Below, in pieces: positions 34,653 to 44,198 of a stretch of 64,000 bases of DNA. The notes under the pieces are model-generated. The model had not been told where the DNA came from and did not search any database. It was given only the letters and a program-made list of their open reading frames with translations. Made by a program: the position numbers and the translations under genes. The DNA is taken from positions 682,001 through 746,000 of the forward strand of contig NZ_JAUSST010000003.1 in the NCBI RefSeq assembly GCF_030812415.1, in the 5' to 3' direction. The stretch's first letter is position 1, and the number at the start of each line of letters is the position of its first letter. Source of the stretch: Paenibacillus harenae. GTDB taxonomy: Bacteria; Bacillota; Bacilli; Paenibacillales; Paenibacillaceae.

Positions 34653-36257
34653 ATGAAAACAAACACAAAAGGCAAGGGACGGCTGCTGCTCATCCTCGCG
34701 ATGCTGCTGGCGCTGCTGGCAACGGCCTGCTCGAACAACGCAGGGGAAGCGGGAAGCACGAACGCGCCGAGCGGAAACGACCCTTCGGGGAATGCGCAAA
34801 ACGCGGATGATCCGTACGCGGATCTGCCCAAAAAAATCAGCATCTCCACGTTTGACAGAGGGCAGGTATCAAGCGACGAGGGGACGTACGAGGATAACCG
34901 CTGGGTGAAGTGGATCCGCGAGCAATCGGGCATTGACGTTTCGATCGTGCCCGTACCGCGCAATCAGGCCCAGGATACGCTGAATGTGCTCATCGCCTCG
35001 AACCAGGCTCCGGATTTGCTTTGGGAGTTTGACCGCTCGTATATTGGAAAGCTGGTGACGCAAGGGGTCATCCAGCCGATCGGGGATTATATTGAAAAAT
35101 ACAGCACTTCCTACAAAAGATATTTGGAAGAAAACCCGGATTTGAAAGCCCATCTAACGTTTAACGGGGAAATGTATGCGGTGGCCAGCAAGCGCCCCGT
35201 CACGTCGATCGCGAACCATGCGATGTGGATTCGCCAGGATTGGCTGGACGAGGTCGGCATGGAGAAGCCGACGACCGTCGAGGAATTAATCAAGGTGGCG
35301 CAGGCGTTCAAGGAGCATTATCCGGACAGCACGCCGATCGTAGGCGCCAACGCGCCAGACATCTACGCCGCTCTGCACGGGTCAATGAGCTTCCTCTGGT
35401 ACCTGGAGGACGGGAAAATGAAATACGGCCCGACGCTGGACAGGTACAAAGATGTCATCGGTTTGGAGAAGCAGCTTTACGAGTTGGGCCTGGTCGACAA
35501 GGAATATTTCACCGACAGCAACAACCAGCGCTCCAACCAGCTGTGGACGACAGGCCAAGCAGGCATATTGTTGGGGCAATGGGGAACCGGAGCGGTCGAC
35601 ATTCTGATGCGGGATTTGATCTCCAACGTGCCGGACGCCAAGCCGGTGCCGCTGGAAGCGGTCGCATCGAAGCACGGAAAGTTCGGCACCTACCAGGAGG
35701 CCTCGCCTTTCATTTACGTGGCGTTTAATAAGGATATGAAAAATCCGAAGGCGGCCGTCGAGTATTTGGACTGGATCATCGATAAGGGCTGGTTCACGCT
35801 GATGAACGGGGAAGAAGGCGTCCATTACGAGAAGTTAGGCGAAATCGCGAAGCGGATCGATGCGGATAAGTTCACGAAGGAAGTGTTATACGCCAATGAA
35901 TATGCCGTTCTGCGGCAGGAAAACATCAAGCCGGAGGATCTGCCTCTACAAGCGGCCGACGACGCGCTGTCGCAGCGGATTGCCGCGCTGAATGCGGAAT
36001 CTTTGCAAACGGTGTTAAAAAACCCGTTCAAGCGCGATATCCCGTATCAGCCGAATTTCGAAGAAATCAACGAAATTCGCTCCACGTTCGATACGTTCAT
36101 CCGCGAAACGCGGGCAACGGCCGTCACGCAGGGCGACAAATATACGGGCGATTGGGCCATCGGCGAGATCCGCAAGGAGTGGGAGCGTTTAGGAGGAGCC
36201 GAAGCGGAGGCAATCGCGCAGAAATGGTACGAGGAGAACAAAGCAAGCTTTAACTAA
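34653..36257 (+). CDS. Sugar ABC transporter lipoprotein, YtcQ-like
   Basis: A 534-residue lipoprotein after GCAGGAGG. The signal peptide has the lipobox LATAC (Cys26) and then a Ser/Asn/Gly linker. The body is a large family 1 binding protein (ISTFDRGQVSSDEGTYEDN, an LplA/YtcQ hallmark; DLLWEFDRSYIGKLV; GWFTLMNGEEGVHYEKL). It is anchored outside and delivers an oligosaccharide to the two permeases upstream. As with the first system, no ATPase gene is linked. Confidence 0.92.
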   Translation: MKTNTKGKGRLLLILAMLLALLATACSNNAGEAGSTNAPSGNDPSGNAQNADDPYADLPKKISISTFDRGQVSSDEGTYEDNRWVKWIREQSGIDVSIVPVPRNQAQDTLNVLIASNQAPDLLWEFDRSYIGKLVTQGVIQPIGDYIEKYSTSYKRYLEENPDLKAHLTFNGEMYAVASKRPVTSIANHAMWIRQDWLDEVGMEKPTTVEELIKVAQAFKEHYPDSTPIVGANAPDIYAALHGSMSFLWYLEDGKMKYGPTLDRYKDVIGLEKQLYELGLVDKEYFTDSNNQRSNQLWTTGQAGILLGQWGTGAVDILMRDLISNVPDAKPVPLEAVASKHGKFGTYQEASPFIYVAFNKDMKNPKAAVEYLDWIIDKGWFTLMNGEEGVHYEKLGEIAKRIDADKFTKEVLYANEYAVLRQENIKPEDLPLQAADDALSQRIAALNAESLQTVLKNPFKRDIPYQPNFEEINEIRSTFDTFIRETRATAVTQGDKYTGDWAIGEIRKEWERLGGAEAEAIAQKWYEENKASFN

Positions 36258-36288
36258 CGGTGCCGTAAGCGGACAAGGGAGATACGCC

Positions 36289-38634
36289 ATGGAACGGGTT
36301 CAGAACAAACGGCTGTTTAATGCCATTGCCATTCTTTCCATGGTGTTGTTTCTCCTTGTCTTTTCTTCGATTTTTTTGACCTACATGATTTTCAACGGCC
36401 AATTGGGCAAGCAGCTGACCGCCACGAACATGGAGCTGCTGAAGCAGCAGGAGCACAAGCTGGAGCTTGTCCTGCAAAATATCGATAAGCTGACCATCCA
36501 ACTGCTGAATAGCGACGAGATCGTCCGGTTTTTCGAATACGAGCTGAACGAGCAGGAGAGCCGCAACAATATGTTCCGGATCTCGAATTTCATCACGAAT
36601 GTCATTAACAGCAACGATTATATATTCTCGATCGATTTGTACTCGTATACGAAGCAACGGCTCGTGTCGGGCAATACGCTGACGGAGCAGGATATGCTGC
36701 AGGACTTTCAATGGATTACGCAATTCCGGCAGTTTGACGGTTACTCGAATTGGATGCCGACCCGCAAAATCCAGTTGAACCGCTCCAATTATCCGATTTA
36801 CCGTAACGTCACGACGCTTGTCCGCACGTACCCGCTCATTCATTCCCCGGCGGGCAGAAAGGGCGCGGTAGCGGTTAACATCAAGGAGGACGTGCTGCAC
36901 GGGCTCATCCGGAATTCGACCGAGGAGGAAGCGGGGCAGACGTTCGTCATCGACAAGGAAGGCGTCGTCGTGCTGCATGGGGACAAAAGCAAGCTCGGCA
37001 AGGATATCAGCGAATTTCCGTATATCAGCCGGATTATCGGCGACGGGGAAGCGGACGGCCAGTTTTCCGCCGATGTCGAGCAGGTAGCGTCCTCCGTCTT
37101 CTACGTGCAAGCGGATTATTCGGGCTGGACAATCGTCCGCGTCGTTCCCGAGGTTCAATTTACGCGTCCGCTTGCCGCGATCCGAAACGGTCTGCTGGTG
37201 CTGGCCGTCGTGCTGTTCGTCGTGGCAACGGCATCGGCCGCGGCCGTAGGCCGCTGGACCTTCAAGCCGGTCAACCGCTTCATCATGGCGATGACCAAGC
37301 ATCTGACCGTCCCGCAGAAAAACGGGTCCGTACGCAAATATACGGATGAATTCCAATATTTCGAATCGACCGTCCAGGATATTTTGCAGGACCGGGAACA
37401 GCTGCACCGGCAGGTGAACGAAAGCAAACCGTTCATCAAGTGGCAGCTGCTGACGGATTTGCTGTCGGGGAACCGGAAAAGCATGCCGGCGCTGCAGTCG
37501 TTCATGAACCGGGTCGGCGTCCGCCTGCATACGGGTCGTTACATCGTCATGAGCGTGGAGTTCGATAACCGGAACGACATCCCGACTCCCCGTGATTTGC
37601 AGCTGTATTCATATGCGCTTTGCAACGTGGCCGAGGAGCTGATGAATGCGGAAAGCTTAGGAATCGCGGCAGAGACGGGCAACGGAAAATGCGCGGTCAT
37701 TATGAGCTTTGACAGGACGGACGATGCCGATCGCCACATGATGCGCGCCGTAGCCGTCGCGGATTTGATGAAGGGTTTCGTGCAGGAATATTTCAACCGC
37801 ACCATTACGGTAGGCATCGGCGACTCGGTAGATGAGCTGAAGGACCTTCAGCTGTCCTATAAGCAATCTTTGGAGGCGCTCCGTTACAAGCTGGTTATGG
37901 GCGGGAACTCCATCATAACGCCGGAGGAAATGGCGAGCGAGCCGTCTCCGAAGTTTTACCGGCTGTATGCGATGACGGATGGCATATTGGCTTCCGTCAA
38001 GCTCCAGGATGCGGAGAAAATGCGGCAGCAGGTGCGCAAATGGTTCGAATCGTTTGCGGAGCATAACGTTCCGCCCGAGATGATCGTCCAACTCGTCGTG
38101 CAGTGCTTGATGAAGGCAGCGACGGCAGCCGCCGAGATCGGCGTCGAATCGGAGCGGATGTTCCCCGAGCAGCCGATGTACGAGAGACTTAGCCAGTATG
38201 AGCAATTGGAGCAGCTAGAGCAGTTCACGGCCTTGGCCATGGAAAACTTCATCGGGCTCATTCAGCAGAAAAGGAGCGGACGCGAACGCAATGAGGTCAT
38301 TGACAAGGTGCTGCTCTATCTTCAAGAGCATTACATGCGCAATGACTTATCGCTTAATCTGCTGGCAAGCGAATTCCGAATCAGCGTCTCGCACCTTAGC
38401 AAGCTGTTCAAGGAACAAAAGGAATGCAACTTTATCGATTATTTAATGGAATTAAGGATGAACAAAGCCAAGGAGCTGTTGTCGGAAACGGAAGAGAAAA
38501 TCCGCGACATCGCCGAACGGGTAGGCTATACGAACGTCAACAGCTTTGTGCGGATTTTCAAAAAAATAACCGGACTGACCCCTACGGAGTATCGGGAACG
38601 AGCTTACGAGGAAAGCGCGAAAATCGACCTATGA
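36289..38634 (+). CDS. Membrane-bound AraC-family regulator, YtdP-like
   Basis: 781 residues, close to the roughly 770 of B. subtilis YtdP. TM1 is at about 11-33 (AIAILSMVLFLLVFSSIFL). A Cache-like extracellular sensor of about 250 residues follows, with TM2 at about 298-318 and a short HAMP-like stretch. A cytoplasmic linker of about 330 residues leads to two AraC HTHs at about 675-775 (LSLNLLASEFRISVSHLSKLF; IRDIAERVGYTNVNSFVRIF, shown shortened). A one-component transmembrane activator: it would sense the polysaccharide fragment and activate the transporter and GH105 genes. Confidence 0.9.
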   Translation: MERVQNKRLFNAIAILSMVLFLLVFSSIFLTYMIFNGQLGKQLTATNMELLKQQEHKLELVLQNIDKLTIQLLNSDEIVRFFEYELNEQESRNNMFRISNFITNVINSNDYIFSIDLYSYTKQRLVSGNTLTEQDMLQDFQWITQFRQFDGYSNWMPTRKIQLNRSNYPIYRNVTTLVRTYPLIHSPAGRKGAVAVNIKEDVLHGLIRNSTEEEAGQTFVIDKEGVVVLHGDKSKLGKDISEFPYISRIIGDGEADGQFSADVEQVASSVFYVQADYSGWTIVRVVPEVQFTRPLAAIRNGLLVLAVVLFVVATASAAAVGRWTFKPVNRFIMAMTKHLTVPQKNGSVRKYTDEFQYFESTVQDILQDREQLHRQVNESKPFIKWQLLTDLLSGNRKSMPALQSFMNRVGVRLHTGRYIVMSVEFDNRNDIPTPRDLQLYSYALCNVAEELMNAESLGIAAETGNGKCAVIMSFDRTDDADRHMMRAVAVADLMKGFVQEYFNRTITVGIGDSVDELKDLQLSYKQSLEALRYKLVMGGNSIITPEEMASEPSPKFYRLYAMTDGILASVKLQDAEKMRQQVRKWFESFAEHNVPPEMIVQLVVQCLMKAATAAAEIGVESERMFPEQPMYERLSQYEQLEQLEQFTALAMENFIGLIQQKRSGRERNEVIDKVLLYLQEHYMRNDLSLNLLASEFRISVSHLSKLFKEQKECNFIDYLMELRMNKAKELLSETEEKIRDIAERVGYTNVNSFVRIFKKITGLTPTEYRERAYEESAKIDL

Positions 38635-38676
38635 GGAATGACTGTAATGGGTTAAATAGCTTTACCATAATACGCG

Positions 38677-38707
38677 GCCCCGTTCTTTTATCTCGCGGGG
38701 CTTGCTT
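38677..38707 (+). terminator. Hairpin between the regulator and GH105 genes
   Basis: GCCCCG (38677-38682) pairs with CGGGGC (38696-38701), then TTGCTTT. It ends the long operon weakly; read-through would reach the GH105 gene. Confidence 0.45.
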
Positions 38708-38725
38708 TGGAGGCGGCATGAAATC

Positions 38726-39796
38726 ATGTTGATTACCGGGACGGAAGTTTATCTAGACCGTCTGTACGCGTATATGACCTCTAGCCATAAGGGCAGTTGG
38801 GGGATGGGCTTCGATCATTGGGATTGGGTACCCGGCGTGGGCCTGATCGCGATGATGGACTACGGGGTCGCGATGAAGCGGAAAGACGTTATTTCGTATG
38901 TGAAGGATTGGGTAGAACGGAATAAGCGTCTGGCAGGAACGATGAAGGTTATCAATTCGACGGCACCGTTCGCGGTGTTTCCAGAGCTGTATCGCCAAAC
39001 GGGCAACGAATGGTACATGGAGCAATCCCGTCAGATCGCCCAGTGGATGCAAGAAGATGCACCCCGGACGCGAGAAGGCGCCTTCGAGCATACAGTGACT
39101 GAAAAAGTAGGATTTCCCGAACAAGTATGGGCCGATACGTTGTTCATGGCGGTCTTGTTTCTGGCAAGGTATGCCGGGTTGACCGGAGACCGGAAGGCTG
39201 CGGAAGAAGCGCTGCAGCAGACGATGCTTCATCTTCGCCTGCTTCAAGATCGCGAAACGGGCTTGCTGTTCCATGGTTGGGATTGTCGGTCGGGCCATCA
39301 TATGTCCGCTGTCCGCTGGGCTCGCGCCAATGCTTGGATCGCTGTTGCCGTACCGGAAATTGTGATGGAATTACGCGGGTTAACCGCAATACCGGAGCAG
39401 CTTACCGAGCGTTATATACGACTGGCTGAGGGGCTGCGCGGTTGCCAGTCCGAAGATGGGCTCTGGCATACCGTACTGGACCGGCCGGATTTCTACAAGG
39501 AAGCATCGGGCAGCGCAGGCATCGCCGGCGGATTCATTAAGGCGGTTCGAGCCGACATGCTGGATTCTTCCTATTTAGCCGCAGCATGGCAAACGGTGCA
39601 GGGCCTGGTGCCGCTGATTTCCGCTGAAGGCGAAGTGACTTCCGTCTCGGGAGGAACGCCGGTCATGCCGTCGGCCGAGGCCTACAACGGCATCGCCCTT
39701 TTTCCAACACTGTACGGACAGGGGCTGGCAATGATGCTGCTTACGGAAGCGGCCAAGCTGGATAAGGAAGGTGGGGACGGGTCGTGGAAGCTTTAG
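38726..39796 (+). CDS. GH105/GH88-type unsaturated glucuronyl hydrolase, YteR-like
   Basis: 356 residues, the family length. ATG at 38726 follows GGAGGC at 11 bases. The (alpha/alpha)6 barrel motifs are present: GMGFDHWDWVPGVGLIAM, VWADTLFMAVLFLARYA (the catalytic Asp region) and LFHGWDCRSGHHMSAVRWAR followed by ANAWIA. These enzymes hydrate the unsaturated uronate left by pectin lyases and release it from rhamnogalacturonan disaccharides. With no signal peptide it acts in the cytoplasm on imported fragments. Confidence 0.92.
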   Translation: MLITGTEVYLDRLYAYMTSSHKGSWGMGFDHWDWVPGVGLIAMMDYGVAMKRKDVISYVKDWVERNKRLAGTMKVINSTAPFAVFPELYRQTGNEWYMEQSRQIAQWMQEDAPRTREGAFEHTVTEKVGFPEQVWADTLFMAVLFLARYAGLTGDRKAAEEALQQTMLHLRLLQDRETGLLFHGWDCRSGHHMSAVRWARANAWIAVAVPEIVMELRGLTAIPEQLTERYIRLAEGLRGCQSEDGLWHTVLDRPDFYKEASGSAGIAGGFIKAVRADMLDSSYLAAAWQTVQGLVPLISAEGEVTSVSGGTPVMPSAEAYNGIALFPTLYGQGLAMMLLTEAAKLDKEGGDGSWKL

Positions 39797-41478
39797 ACAC
39801 TCGGCGCATGCTGCTCCGTCTCATTCAATCAAGGGAGACGCACTACAATCCGCAGGTTCGTATGCTGACATCGCCCTTCAGCAGCCCAGGTTATCATACG
39901 ACGATAAAAAAAGCCGATTTCATTCATTCCACCCGCAGCTCGCTGATCTATGCCCTAGGCTTGCTGGATACGGAGCTGGAGGAATATGAACAACGCGCCT
40001 TCGACATTATCCGGCAGGTTATTTCGCTGCAGGATACGGACCGGAGCCGCAGCACCTTCGGCATTTGGCCATGGTTTTACGAGGAGCCGCTTGAGAAGAT
40101 GTCTCCGCCTGATTGGAACTGGGCCGACTTCTGCGGCAAGCAGCTTGTGCTGTCTGTTTTGCGTCACGGACACCGTTTTCCGGATGAACTTCTGAATGAT
40201 GTGCGGCGGGCAGTCTATAACGCATGCGATGCCATCATGATCAGAAATGTCGGACCGAACTATACGAATATCGCCATCATGGGGGCGTTCGTCACCTTAA
40301 TTGCTGGCGAGCTCTACAAGCGCGAGGATTATCGGACATATGGTCTGGAACGCTTGGAGAAGCTTCGTGCTTTTACGCAGGAACGGCAAGCCTTTCAAGA
40401 GTACAACAGTCCTCCTTACACGTACATCGCCATTCTGGAACTGTCCAAAATAGCGGTGGAAACGAAGGACGACCGCGCCAAAGCGATCAGCGGAGAACTG
40501 GCCGATATGGCTTGGAGGAGTGTGGCGGAGCATTACCATGCCGGGACCGGGCAGTGGTCGGGACCGCACAGCCGCTGCTACCAAACGCTGCTTAGCGATC
40601 AAAACAAAGCGTTCCTGCAGCTGGCGACGGCGGGGAAGCTGATGTTTTTCGCATGGGAGGAACTTCCTTATGAAGAGGAGTGGTACAAAAGCCGATTCGA
40701 GTGTCCGTCAAAGTATATGAGTCTTTTTCTTACGGCAGAGAATCGGGAATTAAGGCAGTGCTACGAATCCCATCAAGGCGGCGGGCAGGGAAAATGGGCA
40801 ACGACCTTCATGACCCCAAGCTTTGCGCTGGGCAGCTTCAGCCGGGAAATTCTGTGGAACCAGAGACGGGCGCTGCTCGCTTACGTCGATAACGGGGGAG
40901 AGACCACCTATCTTCATTTACGCTGCCTGCATGACGGCTACGATTATTGCTCCGCCGTTTTTTACTCGGATCAGGTTGACGCCCATGTGCTGTTTGGCGT
41001 TGGTTTTCTGACGAACGGGGGTGACACTCATCCTAGTTTGGACAAGATGAACGGGAGCATCGAGGCCTCGGATTTCAGACTGCGTTTGGAAATCGGTGGT
41101 CACCTGGACCGCATCAGCGCGCATGCGGACCGGGACGGGGCGGTGATTGGGATCCACAATACGCCGGTACGGTTGCGCAGCTGGCACATGGCATTCGGCA
41201 ATGCCCATTCGGATGAAGCGGTACCGTGGAAATGGGAGATTAACCGGGAAGAGGGAGTAATGGGGATCGATCTTGTTATCTATGCCGGACAAAGAAAGAC
41301 GATAGATTTTCGGAATATAAGCCGTGCAGCGTTTCTATTTTCACTCCTATTCGGAACTCGGGAGGAAGAGGACTTCGTGCCGGAGATCGAAGAGGACGCA
41401 GAACATATCAGGTTAAGAGGCACGTGGCGGGAGCGGGAGATGCGGATATCCATGCCGGCTTGTCCGGTAGAGCAGTAG
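39784..41478 (+). CDS. Unrecognised protein, alpha/alpha-toroid plus beta-sandwich candidate
   Basis: 564 residues with GTG at 39784, overlapping the GH105 gene by 13 bases and preceded by GGTGGGG, so they are coupled. The first 330 residues are helical with aromatic loops (TFGIWPWFYEEPLEKMSPP, DWNWADFCGKQLVLSVL, GPNYTNIAIMGAFVTL, GQWSGPHSRCYQTLL). The last 200 are beta-rich (YDYCSAVFYSDQVDAHVLFG). That order is seen in polysaccharide lyases and some hydrolases with a toroid plus sandwich, but no family signature was recognised. No signal peptide. An intracellular sugar-acid enzyme is the best guess. Confidence 0.65.
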   Translation: MEALDTRRMLLRLIQSRETHYNPQVRMLTSPFSSPGYHTTIKKADFIHSTRSSLIYALGLLDTELEEYEQRAFDIIRQVISLQDTDRSRSTFGIWPWFYEEPLEKMSPPDWNWADFCGKQLVLSVLRHGHRFPDELLNDVRRAVYNACDAIMIRNVGPNYTNIAIMGAFVTLIAGELYKREDYRTYGLERLEKLRAFTQERQAFQEYNSPPYTYIAILELSKIAVETKDDRAKAISGELADMAWRSVAEHYHAGTGQWSGPHSRCYQTLLSDQNKAFLQLATAGKLMFFAWEELPYEEEWYKSRFECPSKYMSLFLTAENRELRQCYESHQGGGQGKWATTFMTPSFALGSFSREILWNQRRALLAYVDNGGETTYLHLRCLHDGYDYCSAVFYSDQVDAHVLFGVGFLTNGGDTHPSLDKMNGSIEASDFRLRLEIGGHLDRISAHADRDGAVIGIHNTPVRLRSWHMAFGNAHSDEAVPWKWEINREEGVMGIDLVIYAGQRKTIDFRNISRAAFLFSLLFGTREEEDFVPEIEEDAEHIRLRGTWREREMRISMPACPVEQ

Positions 41479-41576
41479 CTTGCGGATCGGAGGATTGTCT
41501 GTACTTCACCCTGTAATCGCTCTTATGGTAATCTGGAGCAGTACGGAGATCAAATCTCAATATTTCACCTTTAACG

Positions 41577-41604
41577 AGGCTGCCGTCATATCGGCAGCCT
41601 TATT
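41577..41604 (+). terminator. Terminator of the GH105 operon
   Basis: GGCTGCCG (41578-41585) pairs exactly with CGGCAGCC (41592-41599), followed by TTATT. Confidence 0.75.
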
Positions 41605-41692
41605 ACGTTAATACTATTATCCCAAACTTTTTTTTGCTGCGTGAAAAATAACGGGCTCCTTGATTGTATTACTAGTGAAAGGGGGACATCAG

Positions 41693-42172
41693 GTGAACGA
41701 TTCATATGAGCTCAATGAATCCGTCCGCAAAGCCGTGACCAACTATTCCGACAGCCTGGTCAAGATAGCGTTCGCCTATCTCAAAAACGTTGCCGACGCG
41801 GAGGAAGTCGCGCAGGAAGTATTCCTGGCTTATCTCCAGAAATCCCCCGTTTTTGACAGCGTCGATCATGAGAAAGCCTGGTTAATCCGAACGACGATAA
41901 ATAAATGCAAGAACCTGCTCAAGACGGGCTGGTTTAAAAGTCGGAACCCGATACCGGACAACCTGTCTTACCTTCCGAAGAATGAATACATGGTCCTGCA
42001 AGCTGTATTGTCATTGGATAAAAAATACCGGGTCCCGATCCATCTGCATTATTACGAAGGCTACTCATTGGAAGAAATAGCGGAATTACTTCATGCCAAA
42101 CCCGCAACGGTAGGGACATGGCTTGCTCGAGGGCGTAATCAGCTTAAAGAAATAATAGGTGGTGATTTGTGA
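41693..42172 (+). CDS. ECF sigma factor
   Basis: 159 residues from GTG 41693, which has AAAGGGGG about eight bases upstream; an upstream TTG at 41660 lacks a site. Region 2 is seen in LVKIAFAYLKNVADAEEVAQEVFLA (shortened: LKNVADAEEVAQEVF), and region 4 in LSLDKKYRVPIHLHYYEGYS with the HTH LEEIAELLHAKPATVGTWLA. It overlaps the next gene, a membrane protein that should act as its anti-sigma partner. Target promoters cannot be told from this window. Confidence 0.9.
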   Translation: MNDSYELNESVRKAVTNYSDSLVKIAFAYLKNVADAEEVAQEVFLAYLQKSPVFDSVDHEKAWLIRTTINKCKNLLKTGWFKSRNPIPDNLSYLPKNEYMVLQAVLSLDKKYRVPIHLHYYEGYSLEEIAELLHAKPATVGTWLARGRNQLKEIIGGDL

Positions 42173-42744
42173 AGATGAAGAAATCGGATTATAAATCGGC
42201 CATTTCCAAATTGAAAACGAGTGAAGACTTTGAGCAACGTACGATCGAACGCTTAAACCTGGAAAGTCGCAAACAAATGGATAACGATAAACGAAGAGGA
42301 GAGTTTCGCATGAAAACAGCAAATCAAGCAGTTAAGAAAAACAAAGCGGCGATCTGGGCAACGAGCATTGCGGCTTGCGCGGTATTGACCTTAAGCATCT
42401 ATGCGGTTAACCAAAACGGAAGCAGCACCGCTCCAGCTCCGACCACGAAAGGCGGCATCGTTGAAAATAACGGTCCGGGTTCAGCCCCTTCGGCAAAGCA
42501 CCGGGTCAACATCGACGGAGTCATTGAAGAGGTAAGCGCGGACGGCCAAAGCTTCCGGATAGGCGAGTTGTGGGTAAAGGTAACGGAAAACACGGCTTAC
42601 GGAATAACGGGCCCGACAGCTCCCGATCCTTCCGAGCAGCTCGTTAGCAAGGAATTTAAAGTCGGCAACACGGTATCCGGCTTCACCTCGGAAGACGTCA
42701 CAAGCGGGGAAGTAACGGCCGACGCGATTTACAACAATTTTTAA
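42169..42744 (+). CDS. Putative anti-sigma membrane protein with DUF5666-like domain
   Basis: 191 residues with a GTG start overlapping the sigma stop codon (GTGA); GGTGGTGA lies just upstream. About 60 charged cytoplasmic residues precede one membrane segment at about 64-80 (AIWATSIAACAVLTLSIYAV). A Pro/Thr/Ser linker follows, and an outer beta-barrel-like domain (VNIDGVIEEVSADGQSFRIG; KVGNTVSGFTSEDV) resembles DUF5666. Gene order and topology suggest that it holds the ECF factor until an envelope signal arrives. Confidence 0.75.
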   Translation: MKMKKSDYKSAISKLKTSEDFEQRTIERLNLESRKQMDNDKRRGEFRMKTANQAVKKNKAAIWATSIAACAVLTLSIYAVNQNGSSTAPAPTTKGGIVENNGPGSAPSAKHRVNIDGVIEEVSADGQSFRIGELWVKVTENTAYGITGPTAPDPSEQLVSKEFKVGNTVSGFTSEDVTSGEVTADAIYNNF

Positions 42745-42793
42745 GATAGACTTAAGATCCTAACGGACCGTTACGGGTGCATCGATAATGAAC

Positions 42794-42829
42794 AGCATGA
42801 AGACTGCCGATATCGGCAGTCTTCATGCT
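42794..42829. terminator. 36-bp perfect palindrome between convergent genes
   Basis: AGCATGAAGACTGCCGAT is followed directly by its exact reverse complement, with no spare loop. It lies between the convergent membrane-protein and MFS genes and likely acts as a bidirectional terminator, although T-runs are missing on both sides. Confidence 0.6.
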
Positions 42830-42847
42830 TAAAGGGATAATTCGAAC

Positions 42848-44047
42848 TTAAGCCCCCAGATCAAGCAGTTTTTCTTCCGCCGCTTTCTTCCGGACGCCTG
42901 AGCCCGATAGACGGAAGGATGCGACAGCCGTCGCTGCCGCGATCGTCACGCCCGCCGCTCCGATCCATGTGATGGATGGAAGCGAGAGCTGCTCGACGGC
43001 TACGCCGCCCAGTCCCGCGCCGGCCGCCATAGCTAATTGCAGCATCGAGGTGTTCAAGCTAAGCATGATGCCGGAGGCTTCGGGAGCAAGGCTGATTAAA
43101 TTATACTGCTGCGTCGGTCCCGACGACCATGCCGCAAACGACCACAGCATAAGCAGAGGGAAGATGACGGCCGCGGACTGCTGCCCGGCAACCGAGATTA
43201 ATACGAGCGCAACCGCGTGAAGCAGCATGCCGATGACCAAAGTGCGGGGAACGCCCCACTTATCGGTGCTGAAGCCTCCGAGCTTGGAGCCGATCAGACT
43301 GGCGATGCCGAATGCGAATAGTCCAGCGCTTACGCCCTGTTCGCTAAGTCCCGACACGTTAAGAAGATACGGCGATAAATAAGTGTTCGCGATCGAATAA
43401 CCGCCGATCCAGAAGAAGGTGACAAGCAGAGCGACAACGATCTTCGGCTGCTTCAGAAGGGCAAGCTGCCTGCCGATCGGCACCGGCTCCTCGCCTTCCG
43501 TTCGCGGAATAGTGAATAGAATAAGAAGGATGGCGACTAGTCCCAGTAGGCCGATTCCGGCGAAAATGAATTTCCAATCGTATGCGGCTGCAGCAACCCT
43601 TCCTAGCGGCACGCCGATAATAAGAGACGTGCTGAAGCCCATAACGAGCGTCGCGATGGCGCTGCCTTGCTTTTCGGGCGGGGCAAGCTTGGCCGCTACG
43701 GTAAGCGCCGTAACGACGAACACCCCTGTGCTGAGCGCTAGAACGACTCTCGACGCCATAAGAAATCCGAAGCCCGGCAATAAGACGGCGATTCCGTTGC
43801 CTACGGCAAATACGGCTAGGGCATAAATCAGGAGCTTCCGGCGCTCCACTCTGGCGGTTACGGCCATCAGAATCGGGGTGCCGAATGCATAGGCCAACGA
43901 GAACACGGTAATCAGCTGGCCGGCCGCGGACACCGATACTCCCGCATCCGCGGCTACTTTATCCAAAATCCCCGCGATAATAAACTCGGACGTACCGACA
44001 AGAAAACTGATGACGGCAAGCATGTAAATTTTCCAAGCGTTCGACAT
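42848..44047 (-). CDS. MFS efflux transporter (DHA1-like, 12 TM)
   Basis: 399 residues; ATG at 44047 has AGAGGAG nine bases upstream. Twelve membrane segments are visible. The motif A region is present in a weak form (FGTPILMAVTARVERRKLL), and motif C-like glycines appear in GFSTSLIIGVPLGRVAAA. It resembles the AraJ/YdhL drug or sugar efflux group; the substrate is unknown. The ArsR gene 150 bases upstream shares an operator sequence with it, so export is probably derepressed by a ligand of that regulator. Confidence 0.9.
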   Translation of the reverse strand: MSNAWKIYMLAVISFLVGTSEFIIAGILDKVAADAGVSVSAAGQLITVFSLAYAFGTPILMAVTARVERRKLLIYALAVFAVGNGIAVLLPGFGFLMASRVVLALSTGVFVVTALTVAAKLAPPEKQGSAIATLVMGFSTSLIIGVPLGRVAAAAYDWKFIFAGIGLLGLVAILLILFTIPRTEGEEPVPIGRQLALLKQPKIVVALLVTFFWIGGYSIANTYLSPYLLNVSGLSEQGVSAGLFAFGIASLIGSKLGGFSTDKWGVPRTLVIGMLLHAVALVLISVAGQQSAAVIFPLLMLWSFAAWSSGPTQQYNLISLAPEASGIMLSLNTSMLQLAMAAGAGLGGVAVEQLSLPSITWIGAAGVTIAAATAVASFRLSGSGVRKKAAEEKLLDLGA

Positions 44048-44084
44048 ACGGTATTGCTCCTCTCTCCACTCCAAATAATTTTTA

Positions 44085-44106
44085 TATTTCTAAAAGTATA
44101 GAAATA
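44085..44106 (-). promoter_or_regulatory. ArsR operator candidate before the MFS gene
   Basis: TATTTC-N10-GAAATA with TATTTCTA on the left and GAAATAAAGAT on the right; the same sequence occurs at 44511-44532. It begins 38 bp upstream of the MFS start codon. Confidence 0.65.
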
Positions 44107-44198
44107 AAGATTAAAAAAATGACTACTTTTTGCAGCCGTCTTCGTCCCGTTTGGAACAAATCGTACCTGCTTGAAATATAGGCTTCAGGATCGGATCG

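Noticed and set aside
36250-37530. Long open frame on the minus strand opposite the AraC-type regulator gene
   Set aside because: It lies wholly across the coding frame of a clear gene, lacks a ribosome site and family motifs, and is Arg/Asp/His-rich as expected of an antisense shadow in G+C-rich codons.
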